Below are positions 1 through 13,079 of a stretch of 64,000 bases of DNA, one piece after another; the first letter of the stretch is position 1; each line of letters begins with the position of its first letter. The DNA comes from Flaccisagitta enflata. Its lineage: Eukaryota; Chaetognatha; Sagittoidea; Aphragmophora. A program made the position numbers and the translations under genes. Under the pieces are notes generated by a model, which saw nothing but the letters and a program-made list of their open reading frames with translations, ran no database searches and was not told the DNA's origin. The stretch spans positions 88,164,001 through 88,228,000 of the forward strand of contig OZ231127.1 of assembly GCA_965153355.1 (NCBI GenBank), read 5' to 3'.

Positions 1-1362
1 TTATTTAGATTTTAGCGCAATTCCGATTTTCATTTTGTTTTCATCCAATATTTTGTCAAATTCTTGCGAGAGGGCGTTTTGTCTCGTTGAGACTCGTGTT
101 CTTTCGTTGCTCATTTGTTCATTTTTGTTAAAGATCAATTTTCCATTAGTTGATTTCATATTCATTTGTGGATTTACTTTTTTACACAGATTATAGGAAT
201 ATTAAGAATAACCATGCCAAAATTAATATTCCCATTTTGATGACAAGAAGTATCTAAAATATTCATTATTGTATTTTCAGATATGAATGTTCAAATATGT
301 TTTTGATAATGACATAGTAAAATGGATGGAGAGATTAATTTCAGATAAGATGATCAAAACATCAAGGCCTTAGATAGTTATATTTTTTGTCTTTTCTATT
401 TGTTAACTTCAAAAATGATCTTCATATGGTCAAATCCTATAACTCTGAACTACTTTTAATCTAGGCATGGTTATCACAGAAGAAATGATATCAAGAGAAC
501 ATAAACCAGATACTATCTAGAACATAAGTATATCGACAGTATAGTGATTGAATAATTTATCAGTATGGGAATCATGAAAAAACCTCCAAAATATGATAGA
601 TACTTAATATTACATCTTTGGCGTTCAACAACAAACTGTATATAGATTTTCTAAGCATTTTTACAAAAATGCTGAGAATAGATGCATGATTACTCTCCCT
701 CATAAAATTCTATTTAAAAAAATTCCTAAGTGTAAGCTATGTTTTCCCTTTTGCTTCAGTTGCAATCCTAATGACTAAGAGAGGTTGAAATCAACCAAGA
801 AAATGCAACAAAGGTGTTGTGCGCTGTAATGAGGACCAAAACTAGGGTGGAAAAACCTCCAATTTATCTGAAAAGAGACTTAGTAACTTGTAAAGAAACT
901 AGATGCATTTTTTTTTATATTTTTTGATTGGAGTATCAATCTTGTTTTGCTTGTCATTTCTAAACGGCTTGAGCTAAAAGGATGCGATTTGCGGCATTTG
1001 GTCAGAAATTCGAAGTAGTTTCAGAATCTCACTGATTTTTATGTAATTTTTTTATTCTTTATAGAGTTATTGCTTTAAAGGCCTGTCGATATACATATGT
1101 TCTAGATAGTAGTTATTTTACTTTACAGTATTTCACATGCCAAAACCAATGAGACTGATTAATTTCATAACTTACACCACTTTCTGTCAGATAATGGCAT
1201 TGACATACACAGTCGTATTTTCCGTTAAAAAAGGTCACCTAAGTCAATCAGATGATACGAGCTTGCTAGCTAGCTAGCTAATCAGGTCAAGTAAGTCGAA
1301 TGAGACTTATTAGGTACAGGAGTTCACCTGGTTTACATTTTCTTATCAAAACATAGCAATTG
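1..1362. other. A/T-rich intergenic DNA with a foldback
   Basis: No gene is supported here. The stretch holds one visible inverted repeat, annotated separately, and a short GCTA run near 1265-1281. Confidence 0.5.
512..1110. repeat. Foldback element, about 600 bp
   Basis: A 28-nt arm at 512-539 recurs as its reverse complement at 1083-1110 with one mismatch that I can see. The interior is A/T-rich with no coding frame. This looks like a MITE-like or foldback element; outer ends and target duplication were not resolved. Confidence 0.5.
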
Positions 1363-1558
1363 TAATTAAAAACCAGGCCGTGTGCACGGCAACCATATTC
1401 GCGCGCGGGTGGGCACTGGGCAGGGGCAGTGAAACAGAAGGCCATTCAGAATCTCGGAAAGGACCGGCGACGCAAAAAACGCTGCAATAATCAAATAAGA
1501 CCAACCAATGGACGGATGGATCGACGGTAGCGAGGGAGAGTGAAACCGACAACGTCAA
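1363..1558 (+). repeat. Degenerate copy of the hairpin-ended dispersed family
   Basis: It begins with the family start (accaggccgtgtgcacggc) and the gcgcgggtgggca block. It then has the GGACCGGCGAC / ACCAACC region typical of other copies at 27984, 56505 and 61057. No clear 3' hairpin is left. Confidence 0.45.
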
Positions 1559-2006
1559 ATTTATTTTTTGTCAAAAATCGCTTAGTTTTATATTTTCTTA
1601 TGTATATGGAACACAAAATAATTGGTTTATGTCATATATATGATTAAATTATCCTATATCAATTACTATCTATTCATATAGATCACGGAGAGGCCAATAA
1701 CTATCGTGAAATAGCGGTGTTCAAACAGTATGACAGGTGGAACAACATCCCTCACTATACCCAAACTAAAAATATGGAAGAGGGCCTTGTGAGCCCTCAC
1801 TGACTAGTTACTACGCGCATCACTCCTAGTTTTCCATTTAGCAAAACTAACTTAGCAAACATCCATTCTGATTCTAACCCAAAACACTAATGCTTACCAG
1901 CTATGCCAATTTCATCATATTTAGTTAATTACGAACAAATAAAAACGCCTCATAATATGGCGTTATGATTTATAACTTTTTATAGGAAAAACTTTGTAAA
2001 ATTTGT
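1559..2006. other. Non-coding A/T-rich DNA
   Basis: I see no gene, strong repeat or RNA signal here. Confidence 0.4.
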
Positions 2007-5000
2007 GACCGAACGCCGTTGGCCGCGTCCAAATCGGCTCACCCGATCGGCGCCGCCAGCCTCGCATAAGTTAAAAAAATTTAATCGGCGGAAAATCATC
2101 AAGGTTGTTGTCTTTGTTTAGGCGCCACGAAGTTGCGGCTGTTACGAATACGGATCGGAGGGAGATTTTATCTTCCTGCGCCATTTTTTTAGATAATTTT
2201 TGTTAAAGTATATGTTTCAGCATATCATTCGAATCCTCTTTTCATGAAGATTATGAAAATCATAATGGATATTATTTTCTCGGAAAGCTGTGGTTATTGT
2301 GACCAGAGACTCGAAAACCGCGCCCACAGACTCGAAAATCGCGCCAACGGACTCGAAAATTGCGCCCACAGACTTGGAAATAGAGACCACAGACTTGGAA
2401 ATTGAGACCACAGACTTGGAAATCGAGACCACAGACTCGGAAATCGAGACCACAGACTCGGAAATCGAGACCACAGACTCGGAAATCGAGACCACAGACT
2501 CGGAAATCGAGACCACAGACTCGGAAATCGAGACCTCAGACTCGGAAATCGAGACCAAAGACTCGAAAATCGAGACCACAGACTCGGAAAACGAGACCAC
2601 AGACTCGAAAACGACCACAGACTCGGAAAACGAGACCACAGACTCGGAAAACGAGACCACAGACTCGGAAATCGCGCCCCATACTTGGAAATCGCGACCA
2701 CAGACACAAAAATCGCGACCAAAAACTCGGCAATTGCGACCACAGACTTAAAAATCGCGTCCACAGACTCAAAAATAGCGCCCACAGATTTGGAAATTGC
2801 GTCCACAGACTCGGAAATCGCGCCCACAGACTCGGAAACTGTGTTCATCGACTCTGAAATCGCGTTCACTGACTCTGAAATTGCAACCACCAACTCTGAT
2901 ATCGAGACCACAGACTCAGAAATTGAAACCACAGACTTGGAAACCGAGACCACAGAGTCGCAAATTGAGGCCACAGACTCGGAAATCGAGGCCACAGACT
3001 CGGAAATCGAGGCCACAGACTCGGAAATCGAGACCACAGACTCGGAAATCGAGACCACAGACTCGGAAATCGAGACCACAGACTCGGAAATCGAAACCAC
3101 AGACTCGGAAATCGAAACCACAGACTCGGAAATCAAGACTACAGACTCGGAAATCAAGACTACAGACTTGGAAATCAAGACTACAGACTCGGAAATCAAG
3201 ACTAGAGACTCGGAAATCAAGACTAGAGACTCGGAAATCGAGACCACAGACTCGGAAATCGAGACCACAGACTCAGAAATCGAGACCGAACGCCGTTGGC
3301 CGCGTCCAAATCGGCTCACCCGATCGGCGCCGCCAGCCTCGCATAAGTTAAAAAAATTTAATCGGCGAAAAATCATCAAGGTTGTTGTCTTTGTTTAGGC
3401 GCCACGAAGTTGCGGCTGTTACGAATACGGATCGGAGGGAGATTTTTTCTTCCTGCGCCATTTTTTTAGATAATTTTTGTTAAAGTATATGTTTCAGCAT
3501 ATCATTCGAATCCTCTTTTCATGAAGATTATGAAAATCATAATGCATATTATTTTCTCGGAAAGCTGTGGTTATTGTGACCAGAGACTCGAAAACCGCGC
3601 CCACAGACTCGAAAATCGCGCCAACGGACTCGAAAATTGCGCCCACAGACTTGGAAATAGAGACCACAGACTTGGAAATTGAGACCACAGACTTGGAAAT
3701 CGAGACCACAGACTCGGAAATCGAGACCACAGACTCGGAAATCGAGACCACAGACTCGGAAATCGAGACCACAGACTCGGAAATCGAGACCACAGACTCG
3801 GAAATCGAGACCACAGACTCGGAAATCGAGACCACAGACTCGGAAATCGAGACCACAGACTCGGAAAACGAGACCACAGACTCGGAAAACGAGACCACAG
3901 ACTCGGAAAACGAGACCACAGACTCGGAAAACGAGACCACAGACTCGGAAATCGCGCCCCCATACTTGGAAATCGCGACCACAGACACAAAAATCGCGAC
4001 CAAAAACTCGGCAATTGCGACCACAGACTTAAAAATCGCGTCCACAGACTCAAAAATAGCGCCCACAGATTTGGAAATTGCGTCCACAGACTCGGAAATC
4101 GCGCCCACAGACTCGGAAACTGTGTTCATCGACTCTGAAATCGCGTTCACTGACTCTGAAATTGCAACCACCAACTCTGATATCGAGACCACAGACTCAG
4201 AAATTGAAACCACAGACTTGGAAACCGAGACCACAGAGTCGGAAATTGAGGCCACAGACTCGGAAATCGAGGCCACAGACTCGGAAATCGAGGCCACAGA
4301 CTCGGAAATCGAGACCACAGACTCGGAAATCGAGACCACAGACTCGGAAATCGAGACCACAGACTCGGAAATCGAAACCACAGACTCGGAAATCAAAACC
4401 ACAGACTCGGAAATCAAAACTACAGACTCGGAAATCAAGACTACAGACTCGGAAATCAAGACTACAGACTCGGAAATCAAGACTAGAGACTCGGAAATCA
4501 AGACTAGAGACTCGGAAATTGAGACCACAGACTCGGAAATCGAGACCACAGACTCAGAAATCGAGACCACAGACTCAGAAATCGAGACCACAGACCCGGA
4601 AATCGAGACCACAGACTCGGAAATCGAGACCACAGACTCGGAAATTGAGACCCCAGACTCGGAAATTGAGACCCCAGACTCGGGAAATCGAGACCACAAA
4701 CTCGGAAATCGAGACCACAGACTCGGAAATTAAGACCATAGACTCGGAAATCGAGACCACAGACTCAGAAATTGAGAAACAGACTCGGAAATTGAGAAAC
4801 AGACTGGGATATCAAGACCACAGACTCGGATATCGAGACCACAGACTCGGATATTGAGACCACAGACTCGGATATCGAGACAGCAGACTCGGATATTGAG
4901 ACAACAGACTCGGATATTGAGACCACAGACTCGGATATCGAGACCACAGACTCGGATATTGAGACCACAGACTCGGATATCGAGACCACAGACTCGGATA

Positions 5001-5155
5001 TTGAGACCACAGACTCGGATATCGAGACCACAGACTCAGATATTGAGACTACCGACACGGATATCGAGACCAAAGACTCGGATATCGAGACCAAAGACTC
5101 GGACATTGAGACCACAGACTCGGATATCGAGACCACAGACTCGGATATCGAGTGA
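2007..5155. repeat. 21-bp minisatellite with a 1,277-bp tandem segmental duplication
   Basis: The core unit is GAGACCACAGACTCGGAAAT(C), 21 bp. A leader block starting GACCGAACGCCGTTGG occurs at 2007 and again at 3284, so leader plus array were duplicated with a period of 1,277 bp. The second copy has since gained and lost single units. From about 4800 the unit changes to a GATATCGAGACCACAGACTC variant. Because 21 is a multiple of 3, several frames on both strands stay open for hundreds of codons (ETTDSEI-like or SESVVSI-like heptapeptides); I do not treat these as genes. Confidence 0.9.
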
Positions 5156-5460
5156 GCAAGCGAGCCGGTGAATGGAGCAAGGAACAAAGCGAGTGTAGCC
5201 AAGCAGACCGCTGCAAAAGCGAGTGAGTAGTGGGAGCGAACAAACATAGTGGGCATCCAACCCGCATCCACACCCAAACCCCCACACACGGACCGACGGA
5301 CCGACAAAGCCATATTTGAGGTTGCTTCATCATTTGGGCAGGAGTGGTGAGGCCAAAGACCGCAAAAAAAAAAACAAAAAAGTGTGACGAACTGACATAT
5401 GGACGGACGGACCAACAAAGCGGGTTGTAGGGTCGCGTCGCACGCGACTGAAAAGATGAA
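5156..5460 (+). repeat. Dispersed repeat with 3' hairpin (GTCGCGT/ACGCGAC)
   Basis: It contains the CATCCAACCC/CACACCCAAACCC block and runs of GGACGGACGGACC found in other copies. It ends in a hairpin, GTCGCGT (5432-5438) with ACGCGAC (5442-5448), followed by TGAAAA. Confidence 0.6.
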
Positions 5461-5487
5461 AAAGATGATATCGTGCTAGCGGCCAAC

Positions 5488-5612
<125 letters not shown>

Positions 5613-5765
5613 CTGTTGTAATTGTAACTCTGATTCCGATATTTGTCAGATGAGTGAGCAGAAAAACGGAGCTTTTTCGCTTTCGAAACTTCCTTCGAAT
5701 CTTCTTATTTCACCTCTCAACAGTCACGTTCGTGGACACATTCCCACTGTCCCACACACACTCAG

Positions 5766-5766
<1 letters not shown>

Positions 5767-5828
<62 letters not shown>
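5767..5828. repeat. (CA)n microsatellite
   Basis: A perfect CA run, followed by a short CACA/TGTG-rich stretch that can fold on itself (5840-5875). Confidence 0.95.
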
Positions 5829-5830
<2 letters not shown>

Positions 5831-6029
5831 TTCGCGCACACACACATTCTCAGTGAATGTGTGTGTGAGAATGTGTGTTGACCTAACCGTAGATGAATAT
5901 GATCATGAATGAAATGACTAGTAACATGAATGATGAACGTGATGAGTTCTCATACGATTTTATTCGTTTTCAGCGATTTTTCACTCGAGCGTGACTGACC
6001 GACCAACCAACCAACCAATGGACAATGCC

Positions 6030-6056
6030 TATAGAGGTGCTATGGCGCACCTAAAA
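6030..6056 (+). repeat. Hairpin 3' end of a dispersed element, AGGTGC/GCACCT subtype
   Basis: TATAGAG is followed by AGGTGC (6035-6040), a short loop, GCACCT (6047-6052) and AAAAA. The same end with the same arms recurs at 56477-56503. Confidence 0.55.
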
Positions 6057-6259
6057 ACGATTCAACGCGCGACTCTCATCAATTTCTCAATGAAATGACA
6101 AATAAAAGATATTATAATCGGATGGTGCACCAGTGAGTCGCGTGTGAGATTTTCAGATTGACTTACAATGACTTGAAATGACTTACAATGATTAAGAATG
6201 ATTCAGTATACTCTTAAATGGCTTTAAATGACTTCAAAAAACAAAATCAAAGAAAAAAG

Positions 6260-6640
6260 TAGTCTATAATCGTTTGAATGGAAAAGATCAGCTGACAAAA
6301 CTTTTCATGTGGACTAGGGCTCAAATTGATGATGTTAACGCCCCTCTAAGGCCAGCCAATGGGTCAAATCTTTGTTAAATAATCTTACCAAACGTATAAA
6401 TATACATTAAGACCAAAAACGAAACTATAAAGTTGTTTGTTCAATTGTATGTACGCTTTCTCGTACTTTCTCTCCAATTCGTTGTATCGCATCTGCGTAT
6501 CATTTTCGCCACCAAATCCAACAGATGTTGCCGTATATCGATTTAAAAATTTCAGGTGCCTAGTCGTGCCATTATTGTCAATCGATACGTTTGAAAAACT
6601 CTACATTTTGGTCACCGATTTTTCATAAATCCATCAAAAA
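6260..6640. repeat. Segment repeated at 8470-8690
   Basis: About 55 nt starting TATAATCGTTTGAATGGAAA recurs at 8520 with near identity, and the following part (GCCAGCCAATGGGTCAAATC and on) also matches. A second block (TTTGGTCACCGATTTTTC) recurs near 8476. The two copies differ in order, suggesting a nested or rearranged dispersed repeat. Confidence 0.6.
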
Positions 6641-6839
6641 CAAGAAAGAAAAACTGGTCATCCAAGGATTGCACATGGTCAGCGGTACCCGATGCCCTGC
6701 TTGGAGTGATTAACTGAAGAAGTGGAGTGATAGCAGGGCAGCGGCCCCAAAAGGCCGATGTCCTGTAGGACACAGGGGTGAATTTCCAGAGGTCCTAAGA
6801 AGGCACATTAAAGGGCTGATTAGATCAATTGAAGCACAG

Positions 6840-7280
6840 TAATGAGACATGTAAGGGCTGATTTGGGGGTCAAGGGGTTGAAAAGCATCAAGGATGAGGG
6901 AAGATTAGAGACCTGAGAGGGTTATTTTGAGGGCTGAATTGAGACACAAGTGATCAGATTCTAGGTTTTATAGGGCTGGTTTCAGGCCTGAAATGCTTGA
7001 TTTTTAGCCTGACAAGGCTGATTGAGGGTATAAGAGAGCTAATTTTGGAGCTGAGGGGCTGATTTTGGGACTTTTTTTGGTCTGAGGAGGCTGATTTTGG
7101 GCCTGAGAGGGCTGATTATGGGCCTGAGAGGGTTGAGTTTTGGGCCTGAGAGGGCTGATTTTGGGTTTCAGAGGGCCAATTTTGGGCTTGAGAGGGCTGA
7201 TTTGGGGCCAGAGGGGGGCCTCGGGGGGGGACGTACGGATGTACGGACGTAGGGACGTACGGACGTCTGGAAATTCAACC
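6840..7280. repeat. Degenerate tandem repeat, GGGCCTGAGAGGGCTGATTTT-like
   Basis: Purine- and T-rich units of about 20 nt around GCTGATTTTGGGCCTGAGAG recur with substitutions, ending in a GGACGTACGGACGTA tract. Inverted blocks reading CCGATGTCCTGTAGGACA (6759) and TGTCCTACAGGACATCGG (7283) flank it, so the array lies inside a foldback. Confidence 0.6.
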
Positions 7281-9289
7281 CTGTGTCCTACAGGACATCG
7301 GCCCTTTGGGGCCGCTGCCCAAAAAGGAGGTTCATCCCGTCTGAGGAATAAGGATTTCTAGCTCAAAGGAAAGGGGGGTCAAAAAGGCGAGTCCGGTGGC
7401 GCCTATCATGTTGGGTCTTGAAATGTGCGCATTACCTTGGGGAATACTAATCCAGGCTTGCTTGACCCAATATAAGGTGCGTGTTCGAATGTCTAAAAAA
7501 AAGTGCTCAAAATAGCCGTTTTTGGCGGTTTTTTTTTGGCCTAAAACCCATCTTAAACTTGGAAATAAGCCTTGAAATTTCACATGCACATGTGTTGGAG
7601 CCAAATTAAGCTGTATGTAAAAAATTATGAGGCTGTAAAAATTCTAAGGTACCTAAATTTTGAAAAAACAGCTTTTTCGCGATTTTTTTTTTTAAATGTC
7701 GTTACCCCCCTAAAAGTTGACCGAATTGGACAAAATTTTTACTGGAGGTATTTCACATTATGGACTACCTCCATGTGAAATTTCATCAAAATCGGAGCAC
7801 TTCAAGTACCAAAAATTGCGTTCGAAAATCCAAAATTCTGGAAAAAAAAACCAAAAATTGTCTTTGAGCCTGAGACATTGCCATAATATGGCAGGCACTA
7901 ATGAACCATGGGCCAAAATTCCTTTAGAAGACTCTTGGTGATGCCCAAAAAAATTTTGGCGGCCCTGAGAGCCTTTTTTGGGTGTCAAATAACAATTTAG
8001 CAAAGACCATAAAACCAAAAATCGCGAAAATGGCCAATTTTTGGCCTTATTTCAATTTGTAACCTAAGAAAAGTTGAAATATGGCCCTGAAATTTCAAAA
8101 GCACATGTATTAGACCCTACTGATGCTTTTTTGCAAAAAAAATTTAGTTTTTGAAAATTTTAAGGTACCTTAATTTTGAAAAAACGGCTATTTCGCGATT
8201 TTTTAAAAGAAAAAAAAATGCCGTTGCCCCCCTAAAAGTTGACCGATTTGAACAAAATTTTTATTGGAGGTACTTCACATTATGGACTACCACCATGTAA
8301 AATTTCATCAAAATCGGAGCATTTTAAGTACCAAAAATTGTGAATAGAAATGAGATTTTTCATATTTTTCGGATTTTTTTCTCGCTCACCTATCTTTGAG
8401 CGGTCATAACTTTTGAACGGTTTGACCGATTTGGTCGCGCAAAAAAAGGATGGACGCCCCTTGAAAAAGTCTACATTTTGGTCACCAATTTTTCCTAAAT
8501 CCATCAAAAAATGACTTGGCTATAATCGTTTGAATGGAAAAGATCAGCTGACAAAACTTTTCATGTGGACTAGGGCTAAATTTGATGATGTTTACGCCCC
8601 TCTAAGGCCAGCCAATGGGTCAAATCTTTGTTAAATAATCTAACCAAACATATAAATATACATTAGGACCAAGAACAAAACTTTTTGCCGATATTTAGAT
8701 TTTCACTCCCCCTGGCTATCGACGGACCGAAAAGTGGTTGATAGAGTCGCGTAGCAAGCGACTGAAAACAAGAGGGCTATTAAATGACAAAATCGATTCT
8801 TTGTCGATACCTCATAAATTCGAGACCCACGCGGAGAGCGGACAAGTGATTACTTCCCGCGAACCCAGAGCAAGGCCAGCTTTCTGAAGTCGCGTGTTCC
8901 TACTGCTGAATCAAAACACCAGACAAAATTGACTTGTGACTTATCTGATTTTACTGACTTACAATGATTTGATCCAATTCTTTGGTTTTGACAAATGATG
9001 TCAAAATAATTCAATAGTCTTCAGAATTGCACAAATTACTTGAATGATCTTATTTGCTGAAGAATGACATGGATGACATAAAATCAGTTATAAAGACTGC
9101 TGACAAAAGAATAAAAGAAGGTTCATAACAAGGCCAAGTAGACCTACACATGCGCCCTATAGATTGTCAAACAAATGCATGACCAGCCAACTAACAGACA
9201 GATGAGCAGAGCCTGTTATTGATGTTGGCACACATAAAAAACATGACAATTCAACCATTTCAACAACCAACACAACACAGACCAACCTG
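7281..9289. repeat. Non-coding dispersed-repeat block
   Basis: Two diverged copies of an approximately 500-bp unit are recognisable: ATGGACTACCTCCATGTGAA at 7759 and a matching ATGGACTACCACCATGTAAA at 8282, each followed by a TTTCATCAAAATCGGAGCA block. Hairpin GTCGCGTAGCAAGCGAC with TGAAAA lies near 8741-8763. I see no gene. Confidence 0.55.
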
Positions 9290-9775
9290 AGGAGTCGCGT
9301 GCAGATAACTAAAATCCCAACTAATTGAACCAGGCCAAACTACCAACCAACAGACCAACCTAGCAGCCTATAGGGTCGCATGCAGAGGACTAAAATCCAC
9401 TGTCAGATGAACCAGGCCAAACAACCAATTGCATTGACGGAACAACCTAGCAGGCTATAGAGTTGCGTGTAACTAAAATCCCCATTGATTGAACCAGGCC
9501 AAACCACCAACCAACATACCAACCTAGCAGCCTGAAGAGTCGCGTGCAGATAACCAAAATCCACTGTCAGATGAACCAGGCCAAACAACCAATTGCATTG
9601 ACGGACCAAACTAGCAGGCTATAGATAAGTGACAACCTAGCAGGCTTAGATAGGTGATTAAATTTCCCGTCAACTGAACCAGGCTGAACCACCAACCAAC
9701 AGATCAACCTAGCGGGGAATCGAGTCGCGTGCATGTGACTAAAATTGAACCGGGCCAAACGACTCCAATCATTGA
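9290..9775. repeat. Degenerate tandem repeat, unit roughly 90-100 bp
   Basis: The string AACCAGGCCAAAC...CCAACCTAGCAGCC...GTCGCGTGCAGATAACTAAAAT recurs about five times. Each unit carries the GTCGCGTGCA element seen in the hairpin family, so this looks like a tandemly amplified fragment of that family. Confidence 0.6.
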
Positions 9776-10362
9776 ATTGATTTACGAAAACCTTCACCTC
9801 AATTAACTTTGACATTTTAAAGTTTGGTGGGGAAAAAATTGATGAAATGGATGAATTTAGTCAGGTTTGGTTTCGGAAAGAGAGGGAGTGGTGGGGGGGG
9901 GGAGGCTGGGAGGTTGAGGGAAAGTCAGTACTGATGGCCAACTTTTGAAATATGATAGTTTACCTTCAAATTCAGTTGACAATGACAAAGTTACGACCAT
10001 TAAGAATTGCTTTTTTTTTTTTAATTTGGTTGCAGTTGCGTAACTCGGTATGATGGTATCAACTTGGAGGCCATGTCGAAGCCAACTCACCAAACCGAGT
10101 GTTTGTACATGTTCGCCCCATCGCCATTAGACCGCAAAGAGACTAATGTCAACGCTTCAACACAGCTTGCCCTCCCTGCCCCCGCCCCCTTCCAATCAAC
10201 ACAGCTTGCCTTCCCTGGCCTCCCTTCCTAATCCATATTTCACACTGCCCACATAGTCTTCATGAATCCGTCACTTCCGTCATCCGCAGAATTTGTAGCC
10301 TCCAACTTGGAGTCCAAGGGGCGCGTATTAGGGGTATGCGTATGGATACGCGTAACGTCGTC
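9776..10362. other. Non-coding DNA
   Basis: A short poly-G run near 9894 and ordinary sequence; no gene is supported. Confidence 0.35.
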
Positions 10363-11155
10363 GGGTGTGTCAATGTGCAAAAGGTTTTTTGATAGGACTA
10401 TCGACATCAGACAATATAAAATATGTTAATAAACAAAAAGTTTTTTGATAAGACCATCAACATTAAACAGGACAAGCTTTCAAATTTTAAAATCTTTAGC
10501 GTTTTTCTCTTTTTTTAAAATGTTTATCTTTTATTTCATCCAAAACCTCTTTTTAGCCGCTAATTTAGATATTGATACGTTCTTGATTTTTTGTCAGTAT
10601 CAAATCTAGACAATTAGATATCTTGTTTTTACTTCTAATTGCAACTGCATGAATAATGATTGTTAAAGTCAAAATCATAAAAGAAACCGGTACACTTGAA
10701 CAACCATCTGTCGATCTTTTGTTTTTAAGACTTTTTAAGCGGTTTTTTTAAATTAGGGTTAGGGGTGGGTTTAGGGTTAGGGTTAGGGTTGCGGATAGTT
10801 TTAGGGTTAAGGTTAGGGACAAGGTTAGCTTTAGGGCTAAGGGTTGGCTGGGTTTTATGTGTTACGACCCGAAGCTATTCGAATCAAATTCGCTCTGGCG
10901 GAGGATTCTGAAAGAAAAACAAAATTGTTCAGAGACTCATTCAAAATGTCCAAGAAACCTTATAATGTTTGTCAAAGTTATGGGTTTTTGTTTAAATAAA
11001 ATTAGGTAGATACCCAGTATTTTCTTTCGCCAAAAAAACAGAGGATGAATGAAATTTAGAAAAATAAACAAACTAAAAATCTTTAAAATTTTTCATTTAC
11101 ACTCCCTAATATCGATGATCTTATCAAAAATACTTTTGTATTTTGACACACCAGA
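10363..11155. repeat. Foldback element with GGGTGTGTCAAT termini and internal TTAGGG motifs
   Basis: GGTGTGTCAATGTGCAAAAG with a TTTTTTGATA block near the left end is matched by its inverse (TTATCAAAAATACTTTTG...TTTTGACACACC) near 11120-11150. A related element with GGTGTGTCAATATGC ends lies at 26503-27010. Inside are degenerate TTAGGG runs (10755-10850). Confidence 0.55.
10755..10870 (+). repeat. Interstitial telomere-like TTAGGG tract, copy 1
   Basis: TTAGGG occurs repeatedly with degenerate spacers (TTAGGGGTGGG, TTAGGGTTAGGG). The whole block, including the upstream TTTTGTTTTTAAGACTTTTT and the downstream GAAGCTATTCGAAT, is duplicated at 12720-12935. Confidence 0.7.
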
Positions 11156-11357
11156 GTAACGCGTTAACGAGGAAACCATCGCGTGTTGAGGGTGAATAGG
11201 GGGAGGGATCTTTCTAAAGATATGATTGACATTTGTGTCCCATCAAAATTTCAAATGAACGGATAAGTGCTTAATAAATAAACAGGCACGGGCCTCCCCT
11301 CTTTCACATTGAAGGGGATCGTTTGAAATTTCGAAAAATGATTGATTGATACCCTAC

Positions 11358-11490
<133 letters not shown>

Positions 11491-12700
11491 AAAAGAAAAT
11501 GGAGATAAAGAGAGACAGTGACACATGAAATTTCTATCAGGGGATAAATCTATAGCAGATTGGAAGATACAGGCTGCTGAGGAGCGCAACAAGGCCTCAC
11601 CTTCAGAGCTTTGCTTGTTGCAGACTACTCAGCCAGACCTGCCGTACCTGGCCTTTATCGTCGAACCATTCTTATCACTTTACAGTATATACAGTCGTAC
11701 AGACCATGGATCGTCCGAAACTCGATACGTTCATTTTTTTCGTTGCTTTCATTGATGAGATTGGTTGGCCGTTGGTTGCTTCACATAAAACTGGTCTACT
11801 TCCTTTTTATTTCATCGATGGAAAAATCAAAAGGATTTTTCGCCTTCACGCGCGCCCAAATTGTAAATTCAATCTTTTATCATGGATGTACGGGGAAAGC
11901 GCACACAGGACGATAATCGGAATTTTACAGATTGATCAACGGACCGATTTAACTTCTGTTGCATAATTATCGTCACAACATTAGAATACTTCATAAGTAT
12001 TTTTCATTATTCAATAATTTATTGGTTTATTTTTTACAAAAATTTTCGATTAATTAAATAAAAGTATTTATTTAGTAAGAAGAAAGTAATTTTGACCAAA
12101 TTACCTTTATAGTATAGAAGTAAAACACATGTATTGAAAATTTTGAAAAAAATATAGTGAAAGGAAATCTAGAGCTGTAATCGTGTTTTATATCAATTTT
12201 CTGAGTTCTCTGGTGCCATTCTTTCGAAGATGAGACTTGCAGGTATCGATACAATCTAGTAATTCACTAAAGCTGTGGCATATTGATTACTATCTGTTAG
12301 AAATGATCAACAGTAAAGATTTTTGATCAATTCTAAATATTCAGTTAAATATTGGTAAAAATAGTTTTTTGGTTTTATGATTTGAACCTATTATTGTGAA
12401 TCAAAAAGTCACAAATATTATGAGCCTTCTTGATTCACAAAACAATGGTTCTTGGCTATCTCCTATTCAAATTTCATGAATCTAGGTCTATATTTAGTAT
12501 AGTTTTTCCTCATTTGAAGTTGTGACAATAAACATGCGACAGATGTTATCGGTCAGCAGACCAACGTATTCATTCGCGTGCACGCTACTGGTAGCAGGTT
12601 CCCAAAACACTTGCCCACAGAAATAACATGGACAGTCACAATTCTAACACTACAAATCGTTGGAAATCATACATTTAGTCTAGGCCCAAAAATCGGTACA
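11491..12700. other. Non-coding DNA, no recognised gene
   Basis: Short open frames exist at 11525-11970, but I recognise no domain and see no conserved exon structure. Confidence 0.35.
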
Positions 12701-12935
12701 ATTGTACGATCATCTGTGATCTTTTGTTTTTAAGACTTTTTAAGCGTTAAGTTTTTTTTTAATTAGGGTTAGGGGTGGGTTAAGGGTTAGTGTGAAGATT
12801 TGGGATAGTTTTAGGGTTAGGGTTAGGGACAGGGTTAGCTTTAGGGCTAAGGGTTGGCTGGGTTTTATGTATCACGGCCCGAAGCTATTCGAATTAACGC
12901 TTCGCTCTGGCGGAGGATTCGGAAAGAAAAACAAA
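12701..12935 (+). repeat. Interstitial telomere-like TTAGGG tract, copy 2
   Basis: This is a diverged duplicate of 10690-10920 with the same order of landmarks: CATCTGT..GATCTTTTGT, TTTTTAAGACTTTTTAAGC, TTAGGG runs, GGGTTGGCTGGGTTTTATGT, CCGAAGCTATTCGAAT. It is therefore a dispersed repeat that contains TTAGGG, not a telomere. Confidence 0.65.
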
Positions 12936-13079
12936 ATCATGCAGAGAATCATTCATTTTGTCCCAAAAATCTTTGCCAAGTTACCAAGGAACGTTGAAAA
13001 ACATGAGCCTCCTTTTATTCTAAGATTCAGAGGCGCCCCGCGGGGAAACGTTTTTTTCTATCCGAGCCCAGACTCTCTC

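Noticed and set aside
2217-5418. Several open frames of 150-400 codons on both strands (heptad-like SESVVSI / ETTDSEI peptides)
   Set aside because: They arise from a stop-free 21-bp repeat; no start context, unique domain or splice structure supports a protein.
10755-10870. TTAGGG runs as a telomere or chromosome-fusion scar
   Set aside because: Short, degenerate and part of a repeat duplicated at 12701-12935.
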